Assembly (NCBI GenBank): GCA_944381335.1
Contig: CALWKT010000039.1
Location: 4,151 to 68,150 of the forward strand
Origin: an uncultured Christensenellaceae bacterium
GTDB taxonomy: Bacteria; Bacillota_A; Clostridia; Christensenellales; UBA3700
Direction: 5' to 3'
Length of the DNA stretch: 64,000 nucleotides
The notes under the pieces are model-generated. The model saw only the letters and a program-made list of their open reading frames with translations, had not been told where the DNA came from and made no database searches. Each line of letters begins with the position of its first letter. Positions within the stretch are counted from its first letter, which is position 1. This document shows positions 1 to 8,052 of the stretch, in pieces. A program made the translations under genes and the position numbers.

Positions 1-5
1 CTTGT

Positions 6-1283
6 TTATCTGAGTTCATTTTTTATCCTGTCCGCCGCGGCGTTGCACTTTTCAACGAGCGCGTCGTAGTCTTCGCCGTACGTAAGCTGCCCGTTTTCGT
101 AAACGATTTTTCCGCCCGCGACGGTCATCTTCACGTTTTGTCTGCCGCCTGCGTAGACGAGATTCGCGGCGATATCGGTATGAGGCTGCATGTTGGGCGC
201 GCTCAGATCTGTCACCGTCATATCCGCAAGCGCTCCGATATAAAGCCCGTCTGCGTTTTCAAGCCCGAAAGCCCTGCCGCTCACCGCCGCGCGGTAAACG
301 TCTTTCGCGCTGACCGCTGCCGCGTCGTTCAGCAGGTATTTCTGCAACACTGTCGCAAGATAGGTCTCTCTGAACATATCGAGAGCGTTGTTGCTCGCCG
401 CGCCGTCTGTACCCACGCCGACGGTCACGCCCGCGTCGATAAGTTTTTTGAGCGGAGCTATGCCGCTCGCAAGCTTGAGGTTACTGCACGGACAAGTGAC
501 TGCCGAGACCCCGAGCTTCTTCATTATCTCAATGTCTTCGTCATCGACGTGCACGCAGTGGTATCCGGTGCCTCCGAGATCGAATATACCCTTTTCCGCA
601 AGCAGTTTTACGGGAGATATGCCGTATTTTTCTTTGCACGAAGCGACTTCAGCCGCCGTCTCTGAAAGATGAGTATGCACGGGAAGCGAAAACTTCTTCG
701 AAAGGTCGGACACCGCCCTCAACGTTTCGTCCCCGCAGGTATACTGCGCGTGCATCGCGAGCGAATACTTTATCCTCGGCAGCCTGTCGAGCTTGCCTTT
801 CAGTTCCTCAGCCCTCTTCACGATATCGTCGTAGCCGCCGTCGAAATCGAAAATGCCGCTGCCGATATACGCGCCGAAACCGGTATCCGCGAACGCCTGT
901 GCGACTGCCTCGGTATGTCCGTACATTTCCGAGCAATACGTAATGCCGCCTGCGTAATATTCCGCTACCGCGAGCCTGGTGAAATAATAACAGTCCTCGT
1001 CGGTGAGTTTTCCTTCGGCAGGGAACACCTGCTTGTACAGCCAGTCGTTGAGCGGCATGTCCTCCGCGCGCGAGCGCAGGAAGGTCATCGGGGAATGAGT
1101 ATGCGCGTCCTTGAAAGACGGCGCGAGAAGATCGCCTTTCAGATCGATCTCCCTGTCCCAGTCCTGCCAGTCAAGCGTGGATACCGGAGACAGATAAACA
1201 ATCCTGTCCCCGTCAGTGCGAAGTTCGCCGTCTATAACGCCGTCCGGCGTAAGTATCTTGCCGTTAAAAAACCTCAGTTTCAT
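6..1283 (-). CDS. Amidohydrolase, MTA/SAH deaminase-like
   Basis: A 425-residue metal-dependent hydrolase of the amidohydrolase superfamily, closest by appearance to 5'-methylthioadenosine/S-adenosylhomocysteine deaminases and the Atz/Trz chlorohydrolases. The N-terminal beta sandwich (MKLRFFNGKILTPDG) is followed by the first metal motif, SFKDAHTHSPMTFLRSRAED, near residues 56-75. Later ligands are visible in VHTHLSE and YHCVHVDDED, and VGVGTDGAASNN carries the conserved Asp. The enzyme would deaminate an adenosine-type nucleoside in the cytoplasm. It is the last gene of the pyr/punA run, separated from punA by about 80 bases. The company of purine nucleoside phosphorylase supports nucleoside salvage. 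Guanine deaminase or another aminohydrolase cannot be excluded from sequence alone. Confidence 0.85.
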   Translation of the reverse strand: MKLRFFNGKILTPDGVIDGELRTDGDRIVYLSPVSTLDWQDWDREIDLKGDLLAPSFKDAHTHSPMTFLRSRAEDMPLNDWLYKQVFPAEGKLTDEDCYYFTRLAVAEYYAGGITYCSEMYGHTEAVAQAFADTGFGAYIGSGIFDFDGGYDDIVKRAEELKGKLDRLPRIKYSLAMHAQYTCGDETLRAVSDLSKKFSLPVHTHLSETAAEVASCKEKYGISPVKLLAEKGIFDLGGTGYHCVHVDDEDIEIMKKLGVSAVTCPCSNLKLASGIAPLKKLIDAGVTVGVGTDGAASNNALDMFRETYLATVLQKYLLNDAAAVSAKDVYRAAVSGRAFGLENADGLYIGALADMTVTDLSAPNMQPHTDIAANLVYAGGRQNVKMTVAGGKIVYENGQLTYGEDYDALVEKCNAAADRIKNELR

Positions 1284-1366
1284 ACCTTACCGTTGCCGCC
1301 CGAAGGCGGATTTTGCGGAGCGGGAAATCTCATGAACGTGATTTTCCCTGCCCGTGTGCGTAAAAC
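1284..1366 (-). other. Intercistronic spacer with two hairpins
   Basis: On the minus strand this gap between punA and the downstream amidohydrolase can fold into GGGAAAATC/GAGATTTCCC and a CCGCC-TTCG-GGCGG stem with a UUCG tetraloop. No T run follows either stem. They may be mRNA processing or stability structures rather than a terminator. Confidence 0.35.
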
Positions 1367-2185
1367 TTATTTATTGGACGCCAGCTGGACCACTTCTTTT
1401 ATTATCGCGCCGAGTTTGCCGACAACCTTTACGCTCTCTGCCTGCACGTCCAGATGGCTGAGCTTTTCACCGCTAAGTCCCGCCGCCTTGTTGCTTATGA
1501 ACGAAAGCCCGAGCACTTTTATGCCCATATGCACCGCCGCTATCGTCTCGATAGCGGTGCTCATGCCCACAGCGTCCGCGCCCATAGCGCGCGCCATGCG
1601 TATTTCGGCGGGAGTCTCGAAGTTGGGACCGGTGAACTGGATGTAGACGCCCTCTTTCAGATCTACGCCGGCTTTCTTTGCCGCCTGCCGCGCGATCTCC
1701 CTCAGAGACGGGTCGTAAGCTTCAGTCATATCGGGAAACCTGTCGCCGTAAGAAGGATCGTTCCTGCCGATAAGCGGAGACGGAACAAGCGAAATATGAT
1801 CTGTTATCATCATGATGTCGCCTGTGTTCAGATCCTCTCTTATGCCGCCGGACGCATTGGTAAGGATAAGCGCTTTTACGCCCATCCTGATCATCAGACG
1901 TATCGGAAGCACCGCCTCCTGAGGCGTGTATCCTTCGTAATAATGCACTCTGCCCTGCATCACGACCACCGGAACGCGGTTGATATAGCCGAAAACGAAT
2001 CTTCCGCTGTGTCCCTCGACCGTGGAAGTGGGCATCCCCTGTATGCTGTCGAAAGGAACGCTGTAAACGCTTTCGATATTCTCGGCGATCGCTCCCAGTC
2101 CGCTGCCGAGCACAAGCCCTATCTGTGGCTTGAAATCCACTCTGTTGCGCAGGCTGGAATACGCTTTCTCTACTCTCTTCCACAT
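1367..2185 (-). CDS. punA: Purine nucleoside phosphorylase (PNP family 1)
   Basis: A 272-residue trimeric-type purine nucleoside phosphorylase, which splits inosine or guanosine with phosphate into base and (deoxy)ribose 1-phosphate. Visible family motifs are the phosphate loop LVLGSGLGAIAE (about residues 25-36), VEGHSGRF, VVVMQGRVHYYEGY, the LILTNASGGI segment and the base-binding region GPNFETPAEIRMARAMGADA followed by VGMSTAIE. Length is normal for the family. It starts 7 bases after pyrE stops and is very probably cotranscribed with the pyrimidine genes, which is a slightly unusual union of pyrimidine synthesis and purine salvage. The ATG follows directly on a purine-rich site in the pyrE tail. 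Confidence 0.95.
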   Translation of the reverse strand: MWKRVEKAYSSLRNRVDFKPQIGLVLGSGLGAIAENIESVYSVPFDSIQGMPTSTVEGHSGRFVFGYINRVPVVVMQGRVHYYEGYTPQEAVLPIRLMIRMGVKALILTNASGGIREDLNTGDIMMITDHISLVPSPLIGRNDPSYGDRFPDMTEAYDPSLREIARQAAKKAGVDLKEGVYIQFTGPNFETPAEIRMARAMGADAVGMSTAIETIAAVHMGIKVLGLSFISNKAAGLSGEKLSHLDVQAESVKVVGKLGAIIKEVVQLASNK

Positions 2186-2192
2186 AGGCGAC

Positions 2193-2783
2193 TCACTTGG
2201 TGAAGACTCTGGAACCGGGTTTGACCAGTTCTATCTTGCCTTCTTTGCAAAGGGGACATTCGTCCGGCTCGTACGACGTGATGTCCATGCTGATCAGGTT
2301 GACGAATTTTACGCCGAAATCCACCTTGCCGTTGCTTCTGTCAACGAGAGAGGCGACCGCCGTGACCTCGCCGCCCGCTTCTTTGACGAGCGCGATGACT
2401 TCTTTGACTGAGCCTCCCGTGGTAACGACGTCTTCGCAGACGACGAACTTCGTGCCCTTCTCGATCGTGAAGCCGCGGCGCAGAGTCATGACTCCGTTTT
2501 CTCTTTCGGCGAATATGTTGGGTTTGCCGAGCTGTCTCGCGACCTCGTATCCCATCAGTATGCCGCCTATCGCCGGAGAGATCACCACGTCGACTTCAAC
2601 GCCGGCGTCGGTCAGTTTTTCGGCGAGCGCCTTGCAGAGGGTCTCGCTTGCCTTGGGGTCAACGAAAACCTTCGCGCTCTGCATATAGGTGTCAGAGTGC
2701 CTTCCGGACGTAAGCTTGAAATGTCCTTTGAGTATAGCGCCTGTGCTGCGGTATACTTCGAGTGCTTGTTCTGTCGTCATCAT
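2193..2783 (-). CDS. pyrE: Orotate phosphoribosyltransferase
   Basis: A 196-residue type I phosphoribosyltransferase that joins orotate to PRPP, giving orotidine 5'-phosphate, the fifth step of UMP synthesis. The PRPP-binding motif [16 protein letters not shown] is at about residues 114-129. [16 protein letters not shown] near residue 26 is the conserved N-terminal substrate segment. The C-terminal CPLCKEGK is a cysteine pair seen in a subgroup of Firmicute PyrE proteins. Two adjacent ATG codons can serve as start. The first is chosen, with AGGA upstream. The spacer to pyrD is about 50 bases. Confidence 0.95.
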   Translation of the reverse strand: MMTTEQALEVYRSTGAILKGHFKLTSGRHSDTYMQSAKVFVDPKASETLCKALAEKLTDAGVEVDVVISPAIGGILMGYEVARQLGKPNIFAERENGVMTLRRGFTIEKGTKFVVCEDVVTTGGSVKEVIALVKEAGGEVTAVASLVDRSNGKVDFGVKFVNLISMDITSYEPDECPLCKEGKIELVKPGSRVFTK

Positions 2784-2835
2784 ATCTGTTTCCTCCGATT
2801 TTATTTAAATTTTTCCTGCCTGTGTCTGTAAAACG

Positions 2836-3744
2836 TCAATTCAGGATCAACGTGCCGACCAGGTCGTTAATGTCCATGCCGTTTTCCTCAACGTATTTGC
2901 CAAGGTCTTTGACTATGTCGTACGCCGCGGTGGGATCAGTAAAGTTCGCCGTGCCGACCTGCACCGCGCGCGCTCCGCATATCATGAATTCGAGCACGTC
3001 CGTATAGCAGGTTATGCCGCCGAGACCTATTATCGGGATCTTTACCGCATTGTAACATTCCCATACCATTTTCAGCGCGACCGGCTTCACGCAGGGACCG
3101 GACATACCGCCGTTGTTGTTGGTGAGTATCGGGCGCCTTGTCCTGTAGTTCACCGCCATGCCGGAAATGGTGTTTATCAGCGATACCGCGTCCGCGCCGC
3201 CCGCTTCAGCCGCTCTCGCGTTGTCCGCGATGCAGCTCACGTTGGGAGACAGCTTGGTTATCACCGGTTTTTTGCATACGTTTTTGACTGCGCGCGTGAC
3301 TTCCTCAACGTTTTTGGGAAGCACGCCGAAAGCCATGCCGCCCTGCTTGACGTTGGGGCAGGATATGTTGAGTTCCACCATATCCGCGTGGCTGTCGTTT
3401 ATCCTCTCGCCGATCGCTATGTAGTCCTCGAGAGTGGATCCCGCGATATTTGCGATCACGACGACGTCCTCTTCCGCCAGTCTCTTGTCGTCCTCGGCGA
3501 GATACTGCTCTATGCCGGGGTTCTGAAGTCCTACGCTGTTCAGCATACCGCCGTAAGTTTCCGCGACTCTCGGAGGCGGATTGCCTTCTCTCTTTTTAAG
3601 GGTCAGACCTTTCGTGCATATGCCGCCAAGCGCGGAAAGCGGATAAAATTCACCGTACTCCTTGCCGAAACCGAACGTGCCGCTCGCGGTGATTATCGGG
3701 TTTTTGAATTCGACGCCCGCGACGTTTACTTTCAGATTGCTCAT
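2836..3744 (-). CDS. pyrD: Dihydroorotate dehydrogenase B, catalytic subunit
   Basis: A 302-residue class 1B dihydroorotate dehydrogenase: an FMN-dependent TIM barrel that oxidises dihydroorotate to orotate and passes electrons through PyrK to NAD+. Visible features are the substrate segment ASGTFGFGKEY (about 20-30), the NSVGLQNPG stretch, the active-site Cys region LNISCPNVKQGG (about 127-138), VITKLSPNV and the FMN phosphate loop IIGLGGI. The Cys base, rather than Ser, marks class 1. The gene overlaps pyrK by 4 bases (ATGA), which fits a coupled heterotetrameric enzyme. Confidence 0.96.
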   Translation of the reverse strand: MSNLKVNVAGVEFKNPIITASGTFGFGKEYGEFYPLSALGGICTKGLTLKKREGNPPPRVAETYGGMLNSVGLQNPGIEQYLAEDDKRLAEEDVVVIANIAGSTLEDYIAIGERINDSHADMVELNISCPNVKQGGMAFGVLPKNVEEVTRAVKNVCKKPVITKLSPNVSCIADNARAAEAGGADAVSLINTISGMAVNYRTRRPILTNNNGGMSGPCVKPVALKMVWECYNAVKIPIIGLGGITCYTDVLEFMICGARAVQVGTANFTDPTAAYDIVKDLGKYVEENGMDINDLVGTLILN

Positions 3745-4505
3745 AACACCACCTCGTCAAGACGGAATACCGGTCCGTCCTTGCACACCCTGACGTAGCC
3801 CTCTCCGTCCGCGCGTCTCACCTTGCAGTTGCAGACGAGGCAGGCGCCTATGCCGCAACCCATGCGCTGTTCGAGAGAAACGTAAACGGGAACGTCCACG
3901 CCCTCAAAGCATTTCGCGACCGCCCTGTACATGACCTCCGGACCGCAGACGAAGATCTCGTCCGGCTTTATGAAGTCCGCCGCCTCTCTCGCGACCGTCG
4001 TAACGAAGCCTTTCTTGCCGTAGCTGCCGTCGTCCGTCGCCACCGTCACCGAAGCGCATTTTGCCGCCAGTTCTTTTTCAAGCGCTACTTTGCCCGCGTT
4101 TGCAAACCCGATATAAGCGTGGAATTCCTTGTCCGGATTCGCGGTCACGACTGCGGGAAGGACCGCCGTGCCCATACCGCCGCCGATCAGCATTATTTTT
4201 CTGCCCTTGGGCACGTAGCCGTTGCCGAGAGGCAGAAGTACGTTCAGTCTGTCGCCCTCTTTCACCCGGGTAAGCTCCTTTGTGCCGCCGCCGACGACTG
4301 CGTAACATACGTCCGCAGTCTTCTTTTCCGCGTCGAAATCGCAGATGCAGAACGGACGTCTCAATATCTTGCTTTTATCGGGCAGTTTTATATCGAGAAA
4401 CTGCGCGCCCTTTATCTCTTCGAGATCTTCGAAGCGCAGGGTCATATACCATATCCCGTCCGCTACGGGCGCATTGGAGACCACGGTCGCTGTTCTGTCT
4501 TTCAT
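3741..4505 (-). CDS. pyrK: Dihydroorotate dehydrogenase B, electron transfer subunit
   Basis: A 254-residue ferredoxin-reductase-like subunit that carries FAD and a [2Fe-2S] cluster and links PyrD to NAD+. The FAD site is LRRPFCICDFD, the NAD-binding segment is KIMLIGGGMGTAVLP, and the C-terminal cluster motif is EQRMGCGIGACLVCNCKVR with a further Cys in VCKDGPVF. The frame is open further upstream, but translation starting at MKDRTATVV gives the normal family length and a 4-base ATGA overlap with pyrF, so this start is chosen. It is cotranscribed and coupled with pyrD. Confidence 0.95.
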   Translation of the reverse strand: MKDRTATVVSNAPVADGIWYMTLRFEDLEEIKGAQFLDIKLPDKSKILRRPFCICDFDAEKKTADVCYAVVGGGTKELTRVKEGDRLNVLLPLGNGYVPKGRKIMLIGGGMGTAVLPAVVTANPDKEFHAYIGFANAGKVALEKELAAKCASVTVATDDGSYGKKGFVTTVAREAADFIKPDEIFVCGPEVMYRAVAKCFEGVDVPVYVSLEQRMGCGIGACLVCNCKVRRADGEGYVRVCKDGPVFRLDEVVL

Positions 4506-5407
4506 TTGATGCACCTTGCCAGATCTTTCTGCATATCCAGCGCCGCTTTGAGCGCCGCGTCCTTGTAGTTCAGCCCAGCGTACTGCTCTTTCTTGTAAGC
4601 GCACAGTATGCCGCGCGACGAGTTGACTATGCCGCCAACGCCGTCCCTGAAACACACGGCGAGGTCTTCCGCCTTGCCGCCCTGAGCGCCGTAGCCGGGG
4701 ATCAGGAAGAAAAGATGCGGATGCGCCGCCCTTATTCTTGCCGCCTGCTCCTTGTGAGTCGCGCCGACGACCGCGCCGACGGACGAATAGCCGTATTTGC
4801 CGATCAGGTTCCTGCCCCAGTCGTCGACGAGATCCGCCATTGCGTCGTAAAGCGTCTCTTTGTCTCCGAGCGGCTTGTCCTGAAGTTCTCCGCTCGCCGG
4901 GTTGGACGTCTTGACCAACACGAAAATACCCTTGTCGTTTTTCTCGCAGTCGGCTACGAAAGGCTTTACGCCGTCGCTTCCGAGGTAGCCGTTCACCGTC
5001 ACGAAATCGCTCTCGAACGGAATGGATTTTACGCCGCCCGCAAGCTCGGTCGCGCCGATATACGCCCTGCTGTAAGCCGCCGCGGTGCTTCCGATGTCGT
5101 TTCTCTTGATATCCGCGATGGCTATCAAGCCGTTTGCGCGCGCGTATGCAAGCGTGTCTTTGAAAGCGCGTATGCCCGCCACGCCGTACATCTCGTAGTA
5201 CGCCACCTGCACTTTTACCGCGGGCACGACGTCCTTGAGCGCGTCCACAAGGTCGAAATTGAACTTGGTGATGTAATTCGCGGCGTCATCCGGAGTCAGG
5301 CACTTTTCCTTCATCTCGTCGGGGAGATAGTCCACGCAGGTGTCCAGACCTATCACGGACGGGTTGTCAGTCCTCTTTATTGCGTCAATAAGTTTGTCTA
5401 TTATCAT
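4502..5407 (-). CDS. pyrF: Orotidine 5'-phosphate decarboxylase (long subfamily)
   Basis: A 301-residue orotidine-5'-phosphate decarboxylase, which makes UMP. It belongs to the longer PyrF subfamily common in Clostridia, Actinobacteria and Bacteroidetes. The active-site charge array appears as ANGLIAIADIKRNDIGSTAA (residues about 120-139), with the conserved Lys and Asp pair. SVIGLDTCVDYLP lies near the N-terminus and IPGYGAQGG is the phosphate-binding end. GAGGTAAACTATG provides the ribosome site and start. It lies between pyrC and pyrK in the operon with overlapping or near-touching ends. Confidence 0.95.
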   Translation of the reverse strand: MIIDKLIDAIKRTDNPSVIGLDTCVDYLPDEMKEKCLTPDDAANYITKFNFDLVDALKDVVPAVKVQVAYYEMYGVAGIRAFKDTLAYARANGLIAIADIKRNDIGSTAAAYSRAYIGATELAGGVKSIPFESDFVTVNGYLGSDGVKPFVADCEKNDKGIFVLVKTSNPASGELQDKPLGDKETLYDAMADLVDDWGRNLIGKYGYSSVGAVVGATHKEQAARIRAAHPHLFFLIPGYGAQGGKAEDLAVCFRDGVGGIVNSSRGILCAYKKEQYAGLNYKDAALKAALDMQKDLARCIK

Positions 5408-5410
5408 AGT

Positions 5411-6670
5411 TTACCTCTCGTATTTTATCTTTCCTTCCACCACGGTATAACGGACTCTGCCGTAAACCTCTCTGCCGTGGAAAGGCGTGTTCTTTCCCTT
5501 TGAGAAAAATTCGTTCTTGTCTATCCTGTATTTCTCGTTCAGGTCGACCAGCGTGATATCCGCAAGCCCGCCTTCTTCCAGCTTTCCGCACTCTACGCCC
5601 ACTATCGAAGCGGGTCCTGCCGTCATAAGCTCGCTGAGCTTTTCGAGAGTGATCTCTCCCGTCCTGACCAGCGCGGTATAGGAAAGCGCGAACGAAGTCT
5701 CTATTCCGCTGATGCCGTTTGCCGCCCCTATGAAGCCGCCTTCTTTCTCGTACGCGGCGTGGGGAGCGTGATCGGTCACGATAGCGTCCACGGTGCCGTC
5801 CTTTATCGCTTCTATCATCGCAAGCCTGTCGCTCTCCTCTCTGAGAGGGGGATTGACCTTCGCGTCCGCGTTTCCGGAAAGACAGAGTTCGTCCGTTGCC
5901 GCGAAATAGTGCGGACACGTCTCGCATGTGACTTTTACGCCGCGCGCCTTCGCGTCCCTGATCAGCCTTGCGCTGCCTGCCGTGCTGATATGCGCTATAT
6001 GCACGCGCGCGCCCAGCGTCTCCGCAAGCACGATGTCTCTTGCCACCATCACTTCTTCGCTTGCGCGGGTTATGCCTTTCAGTCCGACCAGCGTCGAATG
6101 ATACCCTTCGTTCATAACGCCGTCGTTGACAAGCGAAAGATCTTCGCAGTGACTGATGACCGGCATCCCGAAGCCGCTCGCGTATTCGAGCGCGATCCTC
6201 ATCAGCTGCGCGCTTTCCACGGGTCTGCCGTCGTCTGAAAACGCCACGGCGCCCGCTTCTTTGAGCTTGCCCATTTCGGAGATCGTCTCGCCCTTCTCGC
6301 CCACGCTGACCGCGGCGATCGGATATACCTTTACGAGATCCACTTCCTTCGCCCTGTCTTTGATGTATCTGACGATATATTTGTTGTCGATCACCGGCTT
6401 GGTGTTGGGCATACAGCATACAGCCGAAAAGCCGCCCGCGACAGCCGCTTTAGAACCGCTCTCTATGTCTTCTTTGTACTCAAAGCCCGGCTCGCGCAGA
6501 TGGACGTGCATATCCACGAACGCGGGGAGCGCGGTGAGCCCGTCGGCTTCTATCACGCGGCAGCCGTCTGCGTCTATCCCTGCAGCGATCTTTTCTATTC
6601 TGCCGTCCTTTATCAGCAAATCCTTTTTCCTGCCTGCGACAAGCGCGGATTTTATAAGAAGTTTTTCCAT
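5411..6670 (-). CDS. pyrC: Dihydroorotase (class I)
   Basis: A 419-residue zinc amidohydrolase that cyclises carbamoyl aspartate to dihydroorotate. The metal site DMHVHLREPGFEYKEDI is near residues 53-69. Further conserved pieces are SHCEDLSL, VHIAHISTAGSARLIRDAKA and TDHAPHA, the last with the catalytic Asp. Translation is placed at MEKLLIKSALVAG because GGAGGACTGATATG puts a strong ribosome site just ahead and the pyrB stop codon one base upstream. A longer frame upstream would run inside pyrB. Confidence 0.95.
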   Translation of the reverse strand: MEKLLIKSALVAGRKKDLLIKDGRIEKIAAGIDADGCRVIEADGLTALPAFVDMHVHLREPGFEYKEDIESGSKAAVAGGFSAVCCMPNTKPVIDNKYIVRYIKDRAKEVDLVKVYPIAAVSVGEKGETISEMGKLKEAGAVAFSDDGRPVESAQLMRIALEYASGFGMPVISHCEDLSLVNDGVMNEGYHSTLVGLKGITRASEEVMVARDIVLAETLGARVHIAHISTAGSARLIRDAKARGVKVTCETCPHYFAATDELCLSGNADAKVNPPLREESDRLAMIEAIKDGTVDAIVTDHAPHAAYEKEGGFIGAANGISGIETSFALSYTALVRTGEITLEKLSELMTAGPASIVGVECGKLEEGGLADITLVDLNEKYRIDKNEFFSKGKNTPFHGREVYGRVRYTVVEGKIKYER

Positions 6671-6671
6671 A

Positions 6672-7580
6672 TCAGTCCTCCAGGATCCATTTGAGAAGCG
6701 CCATTCTCGTCGCAACTCCGTTCGTGACCTGCACGTCTTTGTAACAGCACCCGTCCTCGCACAGCGCGTAAGAAAACTCCACGCCTCTGTTGACCGGACC
6801 CGGATGCATCGCGATCGCGTCTTCGCTGGCGAGTTTCATCCTCTCCGGATTTATGCCGAAGAAGCGCGCGTATTCTCCGTAGCTGGGGAAAAGCCCTTTC
6901 TGCTGACGCTCGAGCTGTATCCTCAGACCCATGATCACGTCGCTTCCCCTGAACGCGTCCTCGATCGAACCGCAGACCTCGCATCCCAGCCTTTCGACTG
7001 CCTGAGGTATCATCGTGGGAGGACCGTACACTCTTACTTTCGCGCCCATTGTGTTCAGAGAAACGATGTTGCTCCTCGCCACGCGGCTGTGCTTGACGTC
7101 GCCTATTATCGTAACCGTCAGCCCCTTTACTCTGCCGAACTTCTCGCGGATCGTGAACAGGTCCAGAAGCGCCTGAGTGGGGTGAGCGTGCAAGCCGTCG
7201 CCGGCATTGATGACGCTGCAACTCACGTTGTCGGCAAGATATCTGGGAGCGCCGCTCGCGGAATGACGTATCACGATCGCGTCCGTGCCCATCGCCTCTA
7301 TCGTCCTGCCGGTATCGAGAATGCTCTCGCCCTTCTGAACGCTGGACGTGGAGACGTCCACGACGGTAACCGTCGCGCCGAGATATTTTGCCGCGTCCTC
7401 GAAAGAACAGCGGGTCCTGGTGCTGTTCTCGTAAAACAGAGTCGCCACCGTCTTTCCTTTCAGAACGTCGCGGCACTTGTCGCCTGACAGCACGATCTTT
7501 TTCATCTCGACCGCGTCGTCCATAAGCTTTGTCAACGTCGCCGCGCTGACGCCTTCCATGCACAAGAAGTCTTTTTTCAT
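6672..7580 (-). CDS. pyrB: Aspartate carbamoyltransferase, catalytic chain
   Basis: A 302-residue catalytic chain that condenses carbamoyl phosphate and aspartate, the committed step of pyrimidine synthesis. The carbamoyl-phosphate motif STRTRCSFEDAAKYLGA is at about residues 53-69 and HPTQALLDLFTI is at about 132-143. IAMHPGPVNRGVE near residue 260 is the aspartate loop region. No pyrI regulatory chain is adjacent, as expected in Firmicutes. It is the first gene of the minus-strand pyr operon and has AGGA 8 bases before the ATG. Confidence 0.96.
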   Translation of the reverse strand: MKKDFLCMEGVSAATLTKLMDDAVEMKKIVLSGDKCRDVLKGKTVATLFYENSTRTRCSFEDAAKYLGATVTVVDVSTSSVQKGESILDTGRTIEAMGTDAIVIRHSASGAPRYLADNVSCSVINAGDGLHAHPTQALLDLFTIREKFGRVKGLTVTIIGDVKHSRVARSNIVSLNTMGAKVRVYGPPTMIPQAVERLGCEVCGSIEDAFRGSDVIMGLRIQLERQQKGLFPSYGEYARFFGINPERMKLASEDAIAMHPGPVNRGVEFSYALCEDGCCYKDVQVTNGVATRMALLKWILED

Positions 7581-7674
7581 CTTTCCTCCGACGTGTAAAA
7601 TTCGTTATCTTGATAATTTTATCATATATGCGCGCAAAAATAAAGGACTTGAACGAATTAAATCAAACGTGACG
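7581..7674 (-). promoter_or_regulatory. Short AT-rich leader/promoter region of the pyr operon
   Basis: This region upstream of pyrB is AT-rich and contains the palindrome GATAA-AA-TTATC on the minus strand, about 35 bases before the pyrB start. No convincing -35/-10 pair stands out and there is no room for a PyrR-type attenuator. The operon may be controlled by a DNA-binding protein at the palindrome, or may be constitutive. This is inference only. Confidence 0.35.
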
Positions 7675-7711
7675 AAAAAAAGAACGGACGCGGTGTCCCG
7701 CGCCCGTTCTT
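7675..7711 (-). terminator. Rho-independent terminator after ferredoxin
   Basis: On the minus strand a GC-rich stem AAGAACGGGCGCGG / CCGCGTCCGTTCTT with a four-base loop is followed directly by a run of T. It lies about 20 bases past the ferredoxin stop codon. Confidence 0.85.
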
Positions 7712-7730
7712 CATTTCAGTCTATTAAAGA

Positions 7731-7901
7731 TTACTCCTCGCTGATGACTTCAACGGGGCAACCAGCCGCGCAGGTGCCGCAGCTTATGCAGGTGTCTGCG
7801 TCGATAACGTACTTGTCGTCACCCTCGCTGATCGCTTCAACGGGGCAGTTTGCCGCGCAGTTACCGCACTTAATGCATCCATCTCCGATAACGTATGCCA
7901 T
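7731..7901 (-). CDS. 2[4Fe-4S] ferredoxin
   Basis: A 56-residue bacterial ferredoxin. Two clear CxxCxxCxxxCP motifs are visible, CIKCGNCAANCP (residues 9-20) and CISCGTCAAGCP (38-49), so it should carry two low-potential [4Fe-4S] clusters. It begins MAYVIGDG after AAGGAGATTTACGAAC. It is monocistronic, between its own promoter and a strong terminator. In an anaerobe with the HydABC-type hydrogenase encoded at 52-56 kb, it is a natural electron carrier for fermentative metabolism, although the partnership is inferred. Confidence 0.96.
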   Translation of the reverse strand: MAYVIGDGCIKCGNCAANCPVEAISEGDDKYVIDADTCISCGTCAAGCPVEVISEE

Positions 7902-7935
7902 GTTCGTAAATCTCCTTTTTAGATTTTGTGATTTG

Positions 7936-7964
7936 ATTATACCACACGCACCCGAGGTTGTAAA
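7936..7964 (-). promoter_or_regulatory. Sigma-A-type promoter of the ferredoxin gene
   Basis: The minus strand reads TTTACA, a 17-base spacer, then TATAAT. The predicted start of transcription is about 30 bases before the ferredoxin ATG. Confidence 0.75.
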
Positions 7965-8052
7965 CCCTTTTCAAAAATTTGAGGGGTGCGTTTTGGTTAG
8001 TGGCGCCTAACCGCCTGTATTTTACGCGGCAACCGGTCTTAGACTCGCGGCG

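Noticed and set aside
7975..8045. Terminator after ricT (GGTTAG-TGGCGC-CTAACC)
   Set aside because: The stem exists, but no T run follows on the minus strand.
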